A stretch of 64,000 nucleotides of DNA from Anisodus tanguticus (GCA_034509755.1 CM067559.1:38646032-38710031); one strand, 5' to 3'. Numbered from the stretch's first letter, positions 1 to 10,685 are shown. The notes: generated by a model from the sequence alone, not told the origin. A program made the numbers and translations.

Positions 1-371
1 AACACTCACTTAGAACTCAGAATTTCCCTTTAGTTTATGAACGAAAAGGATGAAAGCGAGTTAGTATGTTAATTCTTCATCCTCAAAACAGCCCTTCCCA
101 ATATCTTATCCATTCGCAATAAAAAAAATCTTTAAGCTTTTCCATACATAACTAGCTCGTTTGTTTGCCCATCATAGGTCGTACTAGTGAATAACCCTCT
201 AATTGTAAGAAGATAATCCATCAAGGTTGCAGATAGAGTTGAGTATTAATTGTTATGAATATCTAACAAAAAAATAATAATGAAACTAACAATATTTTGC
301 TGACAACATAATTAAGTACATAATAATGTATTTTCTTCAACAAATTAAGTTTTTAAATGAGGTGTGAAGGG
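1..371. other. AT-rich spacer, nothing recognised
   Basis: AT-rich non-coding DNA with no open frame, RNA gene or clear repeat boundary. It ends where similarity to the repeat at 49376 begins. Confidence 0.6.
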
Positions 372-1276
372 TGTCAAAGGCTACAGAATGTAAAAGCAAG
401 AGATAAAATAAATTGGATGTCAATTATGTTTCCGAATGTCAGCGATAATGTCGTCTGACACAAGTGACAACACTTCGATAAAATAGAAAACTTTTAAGAG
501 TAAAATGCAGCGGATAAATAAAGAACACAAAGGTTTATATTTTCATCAGTTATATGTTGATATAACTTATGATGGTCAATGACCAGAAGTATTGTATGTA
601 TGTATATACAAAATTACAAATTCTTTTTTTTACAGATTTACAATATGAAATGGAAAGAAATTAAAAATTGAAGTCGCAGATGACTTCTACCTGAAAATCT
701 AACTACGTAGACATAGGCAATCTCTCATTACAATCGCTCCATACAAAACTAATCTAGAATCTAAATAGCAATTGTAATGTTGGAAAGAATGTTGTCGACA
801 CACTCAGTCAACACTTGTGATCCAGATTTCTGAGTTGAAATCTCGAGAGCTCTCTTGGTATTTTTGCAATCTGATTCTGGATGATCGATTCACTGTTGTG
901 GCCTCTCTATTTATAGTAGAGGGTCTTCCTTGAAAAACTCATCGATCAGTTGAGGAGGTTGAGGGAAAGGTGGACATCTGGTGTGTTTGTTGGAGAAGAT
1001 CATGGAGTCAAAATCTCAACAACTTTGAGTTGTTCTTCACTCGACTTATTCCCCAAGCTTTGACTCTTTCTCCCACATTTTACACAGCTCCAATTCACTA
1101 AGCCTAAGTTGTTTTTACCCCACAGTAAAACATTACTGCTTACCGTGAAGTAAGGCCAAACTGTTATATAAAAATGTTGGTTTGAATGTTGTGACATTTG
1201 TCCCAACATTTTATGCATTCAACAACAGTACTTCAGATGATATGTTGGGTCAAATGTCACAACATCAAACCCAACA
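372..1276 (-). repeat. LTR-like dispersed repeat, copy A
   Basis: About 0.9 kb that is closely similar, in the same orientation, to 49376-50266. On the minus strand both copies carry a TATAAATA-type box (here near 907-914, inside the conserved CTCTCTATTTATAG block), followed by a leader-like stretch. The outer edge ends in CAACA. This is what a solo LTR of a minus-strand retrotransposon looks like. I could not find matching 5-bp target duplications (AAGGG on one side, TTAAC on the other), so the exact ends and the solo-LTR reading are inference. Confidence 0.5.
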
Positions 1277-1595
1277 TTAACAACGTGTTCACACAATTCT
1301 AACTTGTATTATTGTATAATTGTATACAATAGCTTCTTAGATAAAGTGGTTAACATAATTCAAAACTAGAGAGAATAACAAGAGGAAAACTTACATTGGC
1401 TCATGGAATTATACAGACTAAAACGATGAATTAATTACATATAATCTGCAAATTCAAGCAAGAAAACATTTTTACAGATTCATTCCTCTCCAAAAAAAGA
1501 AACTAGTATCTCTCTTTTCTTTTTTTTGGGGGGGGGCTTTTGTATTCTCCTTTGACAGTACTAAAAGAAAGAGAAAAAAAGCAAAGAAAACTTGT
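1277..1595. other. 3' flank of the MAKR gene
   Basis: Non-coding. It probably holds the 3' untranslated region of the minus-strand gene that ends at 1596. It contains a T-run followed by nine G (1528-1536). No other feature seen. Confidence 0.5.
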
Positions 1596-3152
1596 TCAAA
1601 ATCTGCAAAGATCTGGTCTTTCCTGAATCTCAGTGGCTGCAATCTTTGAAATATACAATGAATTAATCCCAGCTTCCATCATTTTCCTCTTTGGATTGCA
1701 AAGCTCTTGTGACTTCTTACAATGAGCAATAGCTGCCTCAATTGACCCTTCAATCTCTGTAGTTGCACTACGACTACTCTTAAGGAAATTCAACTCATAA
1801 AATCCATTAGAATTCAATGAAAATGATGATGATGATGATGATGAAGAAGAACCATCAGATGTAGAAGATGACAAACATTTTGTTGGTGAATGTTTCTTTA
1901 TTGCTGCTGAAAATGACCTTCTATGACTATTAACATTGTTGTCCTCACTGTCAATGTCTCTTATCACACTTGCTAATGTTGGTGAATTTTGTGTACATTT
2001 TCCAATATGGCCAAAAGGTTTTTTTTTGGACACCTTAATGTACTTATTTGGACATTCTTTAGTACCATTAGAAACTTCTTGATCTGAACAAGTAGACTTG
2101 TTGAACAAAGACTTGAGATTTAGATATGCCTTTGAAGTTGAAGACTTTAACTTTTGACTGATTAAAGATTGCTTCACTAACTTAAGTTTCTTGGACCAAG
2201 ATTTGATCTTTGTGGGGTTGTCTTTGAAAAAAATGCTGAAATCATTGGACCATTCAAAGAAATACTCATCTGGATTGAGTTCACAACTCACTCTACAAGA
2301 CTCTGAGGGTGAAATGTTGCAAGACTGATCAAATGTGGTGCTAGTATTAGTAGTACTAATCAAGCTCTTGGTACTAACGCTAAATCTTTCTTCTTCTACT
2401 TCTTGGAAAGATTCAATCTTTGATGGGGAAATATTGCAAGAATCAAATGGGGTTCTAGCATTCATCAAGTTCTTGGTACTAATGCTAAATCTTTCCTCTT
2501 CTTGCTCTTGTAAAACTTGAAAAGATTCAATCTTTGAGGTTTGAAGAAGTTTTTGTTTGCAAGAATCAAATGGGGTTCTAGCATTCATCAAATTCTTGGT
2601 ACTAATGCTAAATATTTCTTGTTCTACTTCAAAAGATTCAATCTTTGAGGTTTTTTGGTTGCAAGATTCAAATGGGGTTCTAGGATTAGCCAAGTTCTTG
2701 GTACTAATACTAAATCTTTCTTGTTCTTGTTCTTGTACAACTTGAAAAGATTCAATCTTTGAGGTTTTTTGGTTGCAAGATTCAAATGGTGTTCTAGTAT
2801 TAGTCAAGTTCTTGGTACTAATGCTAAAATTTTCTTCTTGTTGTTCTTGTACTAGTTGAAAAGATTCAATCTTTGAGGAGGTTTGAAGGAGTTTTTGGAC
2901 CATTTCTAACCTTGGTGGGAGGTGAAGAGGGAGGAGTTTGCCTCTATAGAAGAGTTCATCAGCTGGTGAAGTTGTTGTTGTTGTGACTTTGTCATTAATG
3001 GAAACAGAAGACATTTGGAACTCAAATTCTCTGCTTATTTGTGGAGAAGAAGAAGTAACTTCCATATCTATGTATTCTTCTTCTTGTTCTTCATTTGAAT
3101 TCTTGATTTTTGATGATGATGAGGATGAAGGTTGAGGATTATTTGTGGCCAT
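1596..3152 (-). CDS. Membrane-associated kinase regulator (MAKR family)
   Basis: Single-exon gene of 518 residues; the ATG at 3152 is the first Met of a long open frame. Family role (known): MAKR proteins are relatives of BKI1. They bind the plasma membrane through a basic stretch and modulate receptor-like kinases through a C-terminal motif. Seen here: an N-terminal block near residues 25-90 with YIDMEV and FEFQMSS, then GKLLPLHLPPRLEMVQKL, as in MAKR3/4-type proteins; five tandem repeats at residues 93-282; a basic segment near 310-340 (KSWSKKLKLVKQ); a Ser run near residue 435; and the C-terminal SIEAAIAHCKKSQEL box. The repeat block makes it longer than the Arabidopsis members I know. A trinucleotide run at about 1822-1850 encodes the Ser run. 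No frameshift or stop. Closest to MAKR4 in my judgement, but the paralogue number is uncertain, so no symbol is given. Confidence 0.85.
   Translation of the reverse strand: MATNNPQPSSSSSSKIKNSNEEQEEEYIDMEVTSSSPQISREFEFQMSSVSINDKVTTTTTSPADELFYRGKLLPLHLPPRLEMVQKLLQTSSKIESFQLVQEQQEENFSISTKNLTNTRTPFESCNQKTSKIESFQVVQEQEQERFSISTKNLANPRTPFESCNQKTSKIESFEVEQEIFSISTKNLMNARTPFDSCKQKLLQTSKIESFQVLQEQEEERFSISTKNLMNARTPFDSCNISPSKIESFQEVEEERFSVSTKSLISTTNTSTTFDQSCNISPSESCRVSCELNPDEYFFEWSNDFSIFFKDNPTKIKSWSKKLKLVKQSLISQKLKSSTSKAYLNLKSLFNKSTCSDQEVSNGTKECPNKYIKVSKKKPFGHIGKCTQNSPTLASVIRDIDSEDNNVNSHRRSFSAAIKKHSPTKCLSSSTSDGSSSSSSSSSFSLNSNGFYELNFLKSSRSATTEIEGSIEAAIAHCKKSQELCNPKRKMMEAGINSLYISKIAATEIQERPDLCRF
2307..2876 (-). 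repeat. Five in-frame coding repeats inside the MAKR gene
   Basis: Five head-to-tail units of 38, 38, 37, 38 and 39 codons (residues 93-130, 131-168, 169-205, 206-243, 244-282). Each unit starts with SKIESF, continues with an acidic/Gln-rich stretch and FSISTKNL (FSVSTKSL in the last), then a TPF-[ED]-SC box in the first four. Units 1 and 2 end NQKT and units 4 and 5 end NISP, so there are at least two duplication rounds. The last unit is the most diverged. All units keep the frame. Confidence 0.9.
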
Positions 3153-3454
3153 TTAATGTAAGGCAAAGACAGGAGTCTTGTTTGTTGCTGCACTGTTTTC
3201 TGAGTGTGTGTGTGTGGGAGTGTGAAGATGCTTATGGGGAGCTGAGCAAATGTGAGAGGGAAATGCAGAGGTACTTTAAAGTGAGAGATGATGCCAAGAC
3301 AGAAAAGCATATAAAATTTGTAGCAAATGTCAGAACTTTTTTCTATCTTTTTCAATAATTTTGTGTTCGAATCAATTTTTTGCTCACCTTGACTATAAAA
3401 ACATGTTATTTCCCATTGATACAGGTTATCGGATAACTTTACTAGACGGCTACT
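3153..3454. promoter_or_regulatory. Upstream region of the MAKR gene
   Basis: About 300 bases upstream of the ATG on the minus strand. It contains a short GT microsatellite (about 3202-3216) that would lie in the 5' untranslated region. I could not place a TATA box on the minus strand with confidence. Confidence 0.35.
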
Positions 3455-3863
3455 TATAACGTGTTTGGCCAAATTTCTACATGCTAAGAGTGCTTAATTT
3501 TCCATTAAAAAAAACACATATAGAGAATGTTTGGCTAATCTTTTGATGAAGAAATAAGTATTTTTGAGTAATAGAATAAGCTGTTTTTCAACTTTTAAGT
3601 AGAAGTTGTTTTTTGAAAAAAAAAATAGCTTATAAAAACAAGTGTTTTTTAGGATAAGAGTATCACATAAAAATTCATTTTTAGTAGTAATATCCTTTTC
3701 CTAATTTAACTATATTTAAAAGTAATTTTTGAAAATATAAGGAGTAATAAAATTACTTCTCAAATGATTTAACCAATCTCTTAAAACACTTTTTCAAAAA
3801 AATACTTTTAATAATAAATACTAAAAATAAGTTGCTTCCCATAGCTTGTCCAAATAACTTGTT
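3455..3863. mobile_element. Probable MITE with degenerate inverted ends
   Basis: Left end AACGTGTTTGGCCAAATTTC, right end (reverse complement) AACAAGTTATTTGGACAAGC: similar but diverged inverted termini around ~400 bases of AT-rich non-coding DNA. The TGTTTGGCCAAA-type end is typical of small hAT-like MITEs in nightshades. No target duplication established. Confidence 0.4.
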
Positions 3864-3964
3864 AAATAAATGTCAGAATTTTTCTTTTCTTTGAAATTAG
3901 AGGGAAAAAGAAAGAACTTTTTGAATGCCTATGAATCAGATATACATCCAAGTATAGCTGGCCA

Positions 3965-4166
3965 GTGGGTCGGGCTCGGGTCTGGCGGGCCGGGTTTGGC
4001 GGGGTCAGGGCGGGATGGGCGAAGGGGGCGGGGTCGGGTTTGGCGGGGTCGCGTTTGGCGGGGTCGCGTTTGGCGGGACTTGCTCCAGTCCCGTCCCGAT
4101 CCCGTCGGAATCAAGGCGAGGCGGGGCGGGGCGGGTCGGGATCGGGGCGCATTCCGGCGGGTTTTC
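3965..4166 (+). repeat. G-rich subterminal repeat block, left end of hAT
   Basis: Dense short repeats of GGGTCGGG and of GGTTTGGCGGGGTC (three near-exact tandem copies around 4036-4075). Strongly G-biased on the plus strand, with many runs of 3-4 G. Long open frames here (for example 3870-4208 plus and 3929-4186 minus) are compositional artefacts. Confidence 0.8.
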
Positions 4167-4405
4167 CTTTTTTTTTTTAATAACATATGTATAAAAAAAA
4201 CTCAATAAACAAGACAAGATAGTGTAATAAAAACATCCCAATGTTGTTTTTGTGCCTCTTATATTATTTAATAGACATATGGTTTTTTTGTAATACAAAT
4301 ACAATTGTCTAAATTGCAACTTTGTGGTGTTGTCCAAAAGTTTACCACAAAGTTGCAAATTACATTATAAAATTGCAATTAAAAAAATTATATTCTCAAA
4401 AAAAC

Positions 4406-6822
4406 CTATTCTAATTGCTTGATAATTTTACGTGGTTCTTCGGTTGGAATTGGTATTTGTTGGTCAAATTGATTCATGTCGCTTCCACCACCTTCGGATA
4501 AGATTTCGTTGTAGTTTTCATCTTTTTCTTCGTTGATCTCCGGTTGACCGCACCTTCTCCGCTCCGCTCGTATCCAATCTCTGAATAATACTGCAATTTC
4601 CAAGCTCTCTCCGGCTAATGAGTGTTTGTGGTCTCCTATTTGATATCTGCCGACAGAAAAAGTGCTTTCAGACGCAGTTGATGACGCTTGAATGTTCAAA
4701 ACATCTCGGGCCATCATTGAAAGTGTCGGAAAGGTCTTCGCATTCCCCCTCCAGTATTTCAGCAAGTCTTCATGTCCATCTTCATTGATAACTTCTTGGT
4801 ACGGTACAGAACCCTGCAAAACAAAAATATCCAACTCGCTAATTTGGTTAGTAGCGGTACGGCCGCACATTCTATTTCTGAGGCTTTCAATACTAGCCGC
4901 AGAAACAGCATGTTTTTTTGTGAGGTTGTGTTGAAGATGAAGAAGATGGTATGGAAGCCGGTAAGTTACTAGCATTTTCTTGTTGGTAAAACCTATATAT
5001 TTTTTTGCATTGGTCTTCTACGCTAGACAACACTTCTTCTTTAGTTTGTTCAATAGGTGGTGGGTGATTTAGATTTTTTGGACTTGGAGGTGATAGTACT
5101 TCTATACAATCGTAAATAGTTTCAATAAGTGATTTAGTACTGTCTATTTTAATAGTCGGATTTAATACAGCACCAATAATATAAATAGTGGGAATAGGAA
5201 TAAAATATTTTTTTATTTTGATAAACATTTTTTTAATAGCTGTCATATAAGCTGGTTTTTCCATATATTCACTAAGTAATAAAAATATTAGAGTTATATA
5301 AAACAACATAGTTGAAATAGTAGGATAATATATACCGGAAAATTCTTTTGTTGCTTGAAAAAATTTCTCTAAAAATACAATAAGTTCAGAAATTTTTACC
5401 CAATCACTATCTACAATCATATCAGCTGAATTTTGATTATGAGAGTTAAAAAATTAAGTTATAGATTTTCTATAGTCATAAGCAACAAGTAGTTGCTCGT
5501 ATAAAGAATTTCACCTAGTGGATACTTCTTTTGGAATTTTTCTATAAGATAGTCCACAATCGTGACAAAGTTTTTTTATATTCTTTTCTTCGTTGTACTC
5601 TATCACTTTTAAAAATAAAGTTTATAGCAAATTGTATTTTACTAAGAATGTCTTCAAAAAGTGATAGATCATCATATACAATTAAGTTATATATATGGCA
5701 CGCGCATTTTATATGAAAATGATCTGGAAAAGATGGAGTTAAACTATTTTTTAAAATTGTAATAGTGTAATTGTTAGAAGAAGCGTTATCTAATGTAATA
5801 TTCATAATTTTATCGGTTATTCCATAATAATGGCACACTTGATAAATATTTTCTGCAATAAAAGTACCAGTGTGCCTATCATCTATATATCTATACGCTA
5901 AGATACTTTTTTGCATAGACCATTTATAATTTATCCAATGACAAGTTACCGTTAAATAATCATGATCGTTAGTACTACGACCTATATCAGACGTGATAGA
6001 TACTTTGCCATTAAAATGATATAATGAATAACGTAAATATTGTTGATATTCATGTGCGAATTTAAATACATCTCTCTTAACAGTTGATCTAGGAAAACCG
6101 TTAAAAGCAGGATTATATATATCTCTAATGTAATGAATAAAAATGGGAGATGAAGGAAATGAAAAAGGCAAACCCTCCACAGCAACTAATTTTGATATTG
6201 CTTCCCTATCTCTATGTTTATTGTATTTAGGGCCTACAATTCCACCCGTCGTGGGGTTAATTTGACCCTGTACTTGGTCTGGGACAATATGTGAACCTTG
6301 TTCCGATGGAGCGGACGTTTGCGCACCCGGTTTTGAAACCTGGTATTGGGCATACCTAGTTGGATGAGCACTTACTACGTGTCTAATTAAACCCCCCGTG
6401 CCACCGTGACCTTTTCCAGTTTTAAATTTTAAAACATTTTTACAAATTTTACATCTAGCTACTTGATTCTCTACGTCCCTATCAAAAAATACCCATGCAT
6501 CCGATTTTAATGGTCGTTTTGTTGGACCTCGTCTCATACTAGCGGGAATAGGAGGCATTTCAGTTGAAGGTGCACTAGTGGGTGTGTTGTCATCAACATT
6601 AGTGGGTGTATCATCTAGATCATCGTCTAAATTAAAGTCTTCTTGAGTTTCAGAAAATAGCTCCTCATCTAAATCTAATGGTATTGTAGGAAAATGTTGA
6701 GTATCAACAAAATCATCCTGTGTAGGAATATGATGACTAGAAGAAGTACCCTTGTCCTGGTTGCCCCTACTAGAAGAAGCACCCTTACCCTTACCCTTAA
6801 ACATATCTCTTAATCCTTCCAT
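4406..6822 (-). pseudogene. hAT transposase, broken (BED finger + hAT C-terminal domain)
   Basis: Minus strand, starting at the ATG at 6822. The first open piece (to 5542, 426 residues) has an acidic N-terminus and then a BED-type zinc finger near residues 108-155 (C-x2-C ... H-x4-H, seen as CKICKN and IRHVVSAH). It then enters the RNase H-like core (ITSDIGRS...DYLTVTCHWI, where functional relatives have TxDxW-type motifs). A frameshift at the seven-T run 5571-5577 is followed by two in-frame stops, one replacing the Trp of a STRWNS-like motif (about 5512) and one replacing a Gln (about 5453). A second frameshift falls in the T-run near 4913-4919. The last piece (to 4406) carries the hAT dimerisation domain: ISELDIF..., LKYW, FPTLSMMARDVLNIQASS, ESTFSVGR. 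It cannot make a full transposase. Confidence 0.9.
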
Positions 6823-7283
6823 TTTAATTATGATAATAAATAATTAAATATAATAAAATTAAGTGCGCTAAATAAAATAAACAGACAATAATAATTTAAT
6901 GAAGGAACGAATGTACCAAACGTCAACGTAACGTCGACGTGTAATCGAGAGGTTGAAAATTGAAACTTTGTTCGATGGAAGATCCTCAAGCTAGTTGCCA
7001 ACTTCACTCCCAATTACCAAATGAATAAATAAAATTGAATATTTAGTAAACAATGTAGACTTGTAGAGAGATATATTGAGAGATTAGAGAGATTGTAGGA
7101 AGATTTGTGAGAAAGATGAAGAGAAAATGAGTTATTTATAGTTGAAAATTTGGGTTAAAGTGTAAATATAATAACTTATGGGTTAAAAATAAATATTAAG
7201 GGGATGGGGGGTTGGGAGAGGGGGGGAGGCCAAAAATGGCCGTTGCCCAACGGCCAAAATCTAAAATGGTTGTTGGTGCAACG

Positions 7284-7512
7284 GTTATATTTGCAAAGGG
7301 GGGCTTTCGGACGGGATCGGGGCGGGATCGGGGCGGGCTTGGGATTGGCGGGCCTGGGTTGAGCTCGGGATTGGCGGGCCTGGGGCGGGCTCGGTACGGG
7401 TCGGGACGAGACATTGTCCCGTCCCGGTTCGAGTCCCGCTATCGATTTTTTTTTATACTAATCGGGGTCGGGGTCGGGGCGGTGTCGGGTCAGGGTCGGG
7501 ATGTCCCGGCCC
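7284..7512 (+). repeat. G-rich subterminal repeat block, right end of hAT
   Basis: Repeats of GGGATCGGGGCGGG and GGGATTGGCGGGCCTGGG, again G-rich on the plus strand, with one short C-rich patch near 7415-7440. The G-rich strand is therefore the same at both ends of the element rather than mirrored. Confidence 0.8.
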
Positions 7513-7534
7513 ACTGGCCAGCCTTACATCCAAG

Positions 7535-8072
7535 TATAACAATGTCCCACTCCCTTTCCCAAAGAAAGAAAAGTTTATTTTACTTTATTAATTTGGTTAT
7601 TTATTCTATCTATGTTCCATACTATAACTGCTGGTTCACTTCATTTACTCTATGGTCAAATTTCTACTTATTCACAAGTGACAAATACTACGTACTATAT
7701 TCTTTTTTTTCTTTTTCCTTTTCACTCTCAGTAACCAAAGGTTAAAAAAGCATTACTACTTAAATTTGATGCATATAAAATCTGAAATATATGTTAAACA
7801 ATATATAAATGCCTCAAAGATAAACAAATTAAAATGCATAGATGGAAACTAAGCAGCATACTTACACCAAAAAGGGAAAAAATAAAAGTTAAATAAAAAG
7901 CAAAAAATAGGTTCAATGCATAAAACTGGTGAAGCCATTTTTCTTGGGTTTTTCAATAATTGCAAATAGTAGTTTAATTTTGATTATTTACAAATACTAG
8001 AATTTAGTATTTGAACTCAAATACATAAAAGATGCTAGTTAACTAGCAATTCGAATTTTTACTATCAAACTG
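7535..8072. other. AT-rich spacer
   Basis: Non-coding AT-rich sequence with no recognised element between the hAT transposon and the tRNA-like sequence. Confidence 0.5.
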
Positions 8073-8144
8073 GCCGTCTTAGCTCAGTTGTAGAGCGCAT
8101 AGCTTTTAACCATGTGGTCGTGGATTCGACTCCCACAGACGGTG
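8073..8144 (+). pseudogene. Degenerate tRNA-Lys(UUU)
   Basis: Folds as a tRNA: seven-pair acceptor stem (GCCGTCT with AGACGGT), D-stem GCTC/GAGC, anticodon loop CTTTTAA (anticodon TTT, lysine), T-loop TTCGACT. Defects: one D-loop base appears missing (AGTTGTA, against the usual AGTTGGTA), an A-C mismatch in the anticodon stem (8101/8111) and another in the T-stem (8124/8132). No T4 terminator follows closely. A tRNA-Lys copy that is probably non-functional, or a tRNA-derived retroposon head. No SINE-like body was recognised downstream. Confidence 0.65.
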
Positions 8145-8352
8145 TCGGTTGGGTCTTTCCTCTCCTTATATAAAGTAAATAAAACACTAATAAATATTTT
8201 TGCAACAAAATATTCATTATATTTCTTTATCTCAATTAGTTGGTATTGATTTTTAGACGGGTTAATATGTTAACTCTAGATCAAATTTATGCTCTGAGTT
8301 CTTTAATATTGTTAGAGATTTATATGCTATAAAAAAATGTAAAAGAAATTTA

Positions 8353-8650
8353 AGGAGTCGTTTGTCCATACAAATTTTATTTTCATAAGAAGAAATTCAA
8401 AATAATAATTAGTTATACATTGGATCCATTCTTTGGTTAAAAGAATAAATTGAAGAGAAAATATTTTCAAAACAAAACCTGTTTTAAAAGTGAAATTTTT
8501 CCTCCACTCACAAAATTTGAGTAATTTGTTTTTTCAAGTTAAATGAATGTTTAAACACAACTTCAATCTCCAAATACTCTTTTTCAACTTAAATTCAAAT
8601 ACTACTACTACTTTTTTTCAAACATCACAATTTTTATGTCCAAATGCCTG
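8353..8650. mobile_element. MITE, hAT-like
   Basis: About 300 AT-rich bases between GGAGTCGTTTGTCCATACAA at the left and ACATCACAATTTTTATGTCC at the right. These are imperfect inverted ends of the same type as the elements near 3455 and 25925. Non-coding. Confidence 0.5.
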
Positions 8651-8732
8651 CATAGTGCTGGAACGACTGAAATTTCAAAATTTAGATTAGGGCAGGCTTA
8701 ATTGAGCGATATGAACATTGTGAATTCATATA

Positions 8733-8962
8733 CTTCTTCCGTCTCAATTTATGTGATATAATTTGATTAGATACGGAGTTTAAAAAAGAAAAAAATTGAA
8801 ATTTGCCATCTAAAATAAGTCATATATATTTGTGTGGTAGTAAATCATTCCATTAAGGACAAAAAGGAAAATTTTGAATTAATATATTTCTAATTATAGA
8901 AATGTATCATTCTTTTTAGGACAGACTTAAAAGAAAAATGTATTACATAAATTAGACATATG
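8733..8962. mobile_element. MITE, Stowaway-like
   Basis: Left end TTCCGTCTCAATTTATGTGA, right end TTACATAAATTAGACATATG. The right end is a diverged inverse of the left, the common Solanaceae 'CCGTCTCAATTTATGTGAC' MITE class. Non-coding. Confidence 0.6.
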
Positions 8963-9284
8963 GGTAACTGATTTAACTTTTGGGATTGAGGTGGTATTAC
9001 TATTTTCAAATTTTGAAGTGGGATATATATCAAAATTTAATTATTTATACACTAAAGTTTGAATGAGCAAAGGGTCTTATATTGTATTGGTGGTTTGTAC
9101 GTGTCCAAAAGAACATAGCTTTATGGTCTGTGTATGCAGAACCCACAACCCCAATGCAGCAAAACTTGATTAAACAAACAATTTTATGCAGTATATAAAA
9201 GAAATAACCCATTCCTCAACACTTGGTTTTTAGCACCTTCAAAAAAATTGAATTCTGTTATAGGATTTGAATATCTTCTTTTCT

Positions 9285-9537
9285 TTGTGAAGGGGAAAGT
9301 CCCGAAGGCGAAATCCCCCACCTGTACCAGAGGCCCCTTGGCCAGGTGGGATGTAAATCGAGGGATATGCGCGAGTGACAGCCTTGCAAGGGAGAGGACC
9401 AACGGGACACAAACCCAGCAACATCATTTGCAATATTTTAGCAAAGACTGTCACCACACGAATTCGAACCCGGGACGTCGAAGTGGTTGTACCACAATCA
9501 CCTTGCCACTTACCAACTCGTCTGTGTCCCGGGGGGC
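9285..9537 (-). mobile_element. tRNA-derived SINE with perfect 18-bp TSD
   Basis: 253-bp insertion flanked by identical 18-bp copies of TTGAATATCTTCTTTTCT (9267-9284 and 9538-9555). On the minus strand it starts after a CGGGACACAG-like head. It has a box-A-like GAGTTGGTAAGTGGC and box-B-like GGGTTCGAATTCG, which are RNA polymerase III promoter elements. The body is GC-rich and ends at TTCACAAAG. I recognise a tRNA-type SINE but not a named family. The intact long target duplication suggests a fairly recent insertion. Confidence 0.85.
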
Positions 9538-9555
9538 TTGAATATCTTCTTTTCT

Positions 9556-10685
9556 GTTCCTATTTCATATTGTCTCATTGACTTGATCAAAGCAGTGATG
9601 GAGCATCTTTTCTAAAATTTAAAAAAAAAAGAAAACTTTTATTTTATTTCAATTTTACTGTTTTTGAGATATCACCTTTTGACACTACTAACCCTACTCA
9701 TTGCATAGGTACAATGTCTTGCCTTTCCAATTTTTGGAAATGTTGAATTCAAACATATAAAAATGGTATAGCTTCCAATGCTCGAGGTCCTTGTTTTTTA
9801 TCCCCTTTGTAACAACTCCACCCCCCCCCCCCCCCCCCCACAACTCTCTCCTATGTCTTTTATGCTTGTGTGTGATGTATCATATGTGAGACATAAATAT
9901 CTAATTAATGTTCGAAGGCTATATACCGCAACCGGTAAGAGGTCACAATTCAAATTATAATGTCATGAATTCGGTTGAGCACTACTTAGTTTACGTTTTT
10001 TATTCATAATATAACGGTTTAGGGCTCGATTTGTTTGAAGGGTAATGATTAGAAAAGAAAACACATCTTTTAAGCAGAGATAATATTTACCCTCAAGAAT
10101 TTTAATCTGAGCACAATACATGGTATATTGGTTAGATATACATCCCGAGTTAGAAATCAGTCGCCGATAAAATTTGATATTTAAGTGAAGAACAATAGAG
10201 AAACGAGCCCATTATCTAATGAGTTTCGAGACATGCTCTAATCCTTGAAAATTTCTTGGTTATCTAAGAAGGTAAAGATGATATCTTATCATTTATTTTC
10301 TATTCATTTATTTTTCATTCTAAACAATCCAACCCTAAAATTACTTCTTTTTTCAATAGTAAAGATTTTGGCTAATATATTTGAAACTTGTGCTATTCAA
10401 GCCTTTAAGCCATTGCCTCACCAAACAGCAACAACACCCACACTTGTCGTAACACCCTACTTGTATGACTAAAAGTGCAATGAAACAAATAGGAAACTGC
10501 CCATATAGAGAGAAATAATAGGAGAAGAAAACATGGAGTGGGTGTAAAATGTAGTTTGTTGATTGATATTTGATACAGAGCAAAAAGATTTGAGAGAACC
10601 AAGAGATTTGCACAAATATTTGGATAGATTTCATCAAGAAACTTGTAGTTCACAGGTAGAAACCACCATGCCCCTGTGTGCTGCT
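9556..10685. other. Spacer with a 19-C tract
   Basis: AT-rich, no supportable gene. It contains an uninterrupted run of 19 C at 9821-9839, a site prone to sequencing and replication slippage. Short open frames around 10245-10791 lack any recognisable protein similarity. Confidence 0.5.

Larger units (their letters stand above)
3953..7526 (-). mobile_element. hAT transposon, 3.57 kb, with TSD and TIRs
   Basis: A complete element flanked by the 8-bp direct repeat CATCCAAG (3945-3952 and 7527-7534), the duplication length expected for hAT. Terminal inverted repeats: TATAGCTGGCCAGTGGG at the left and, read inward from the right, TAAGGCTGGCCAGTGGG. They differ only at positions 3-4 over this stretch. 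The inside holds a minus-strand transposase with a BED zinc finger and hAT dimerisation domain, broken by frameshifts and stops. Both subterminal regions are unusually G-rich on the plus strand. The pre-insertion site can be read as ...GATATA-CATCCAAG-TATAACAATG.... Family assignment and boundaries are firm; present mobility is unlikely. Confidence 0.92.

Noticed and set aside
2335..2745. Plus-strand Leu/Ser-rich frames
   Set aside because: Antisense shadows of the MAKR coding repeats.
3870..4208. Gly/Arg-rich and Pro-rich open frames on both strands
   Set aside because: Compositional artefact of the G-rich hAT subterminal repeat; also spans the element boundary.
7212..7745. 177-codon plus-strand frame
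   Set aside because: Runs through the right G-rich hAT end and across the insertion boundary into flanking DNA; no domain.
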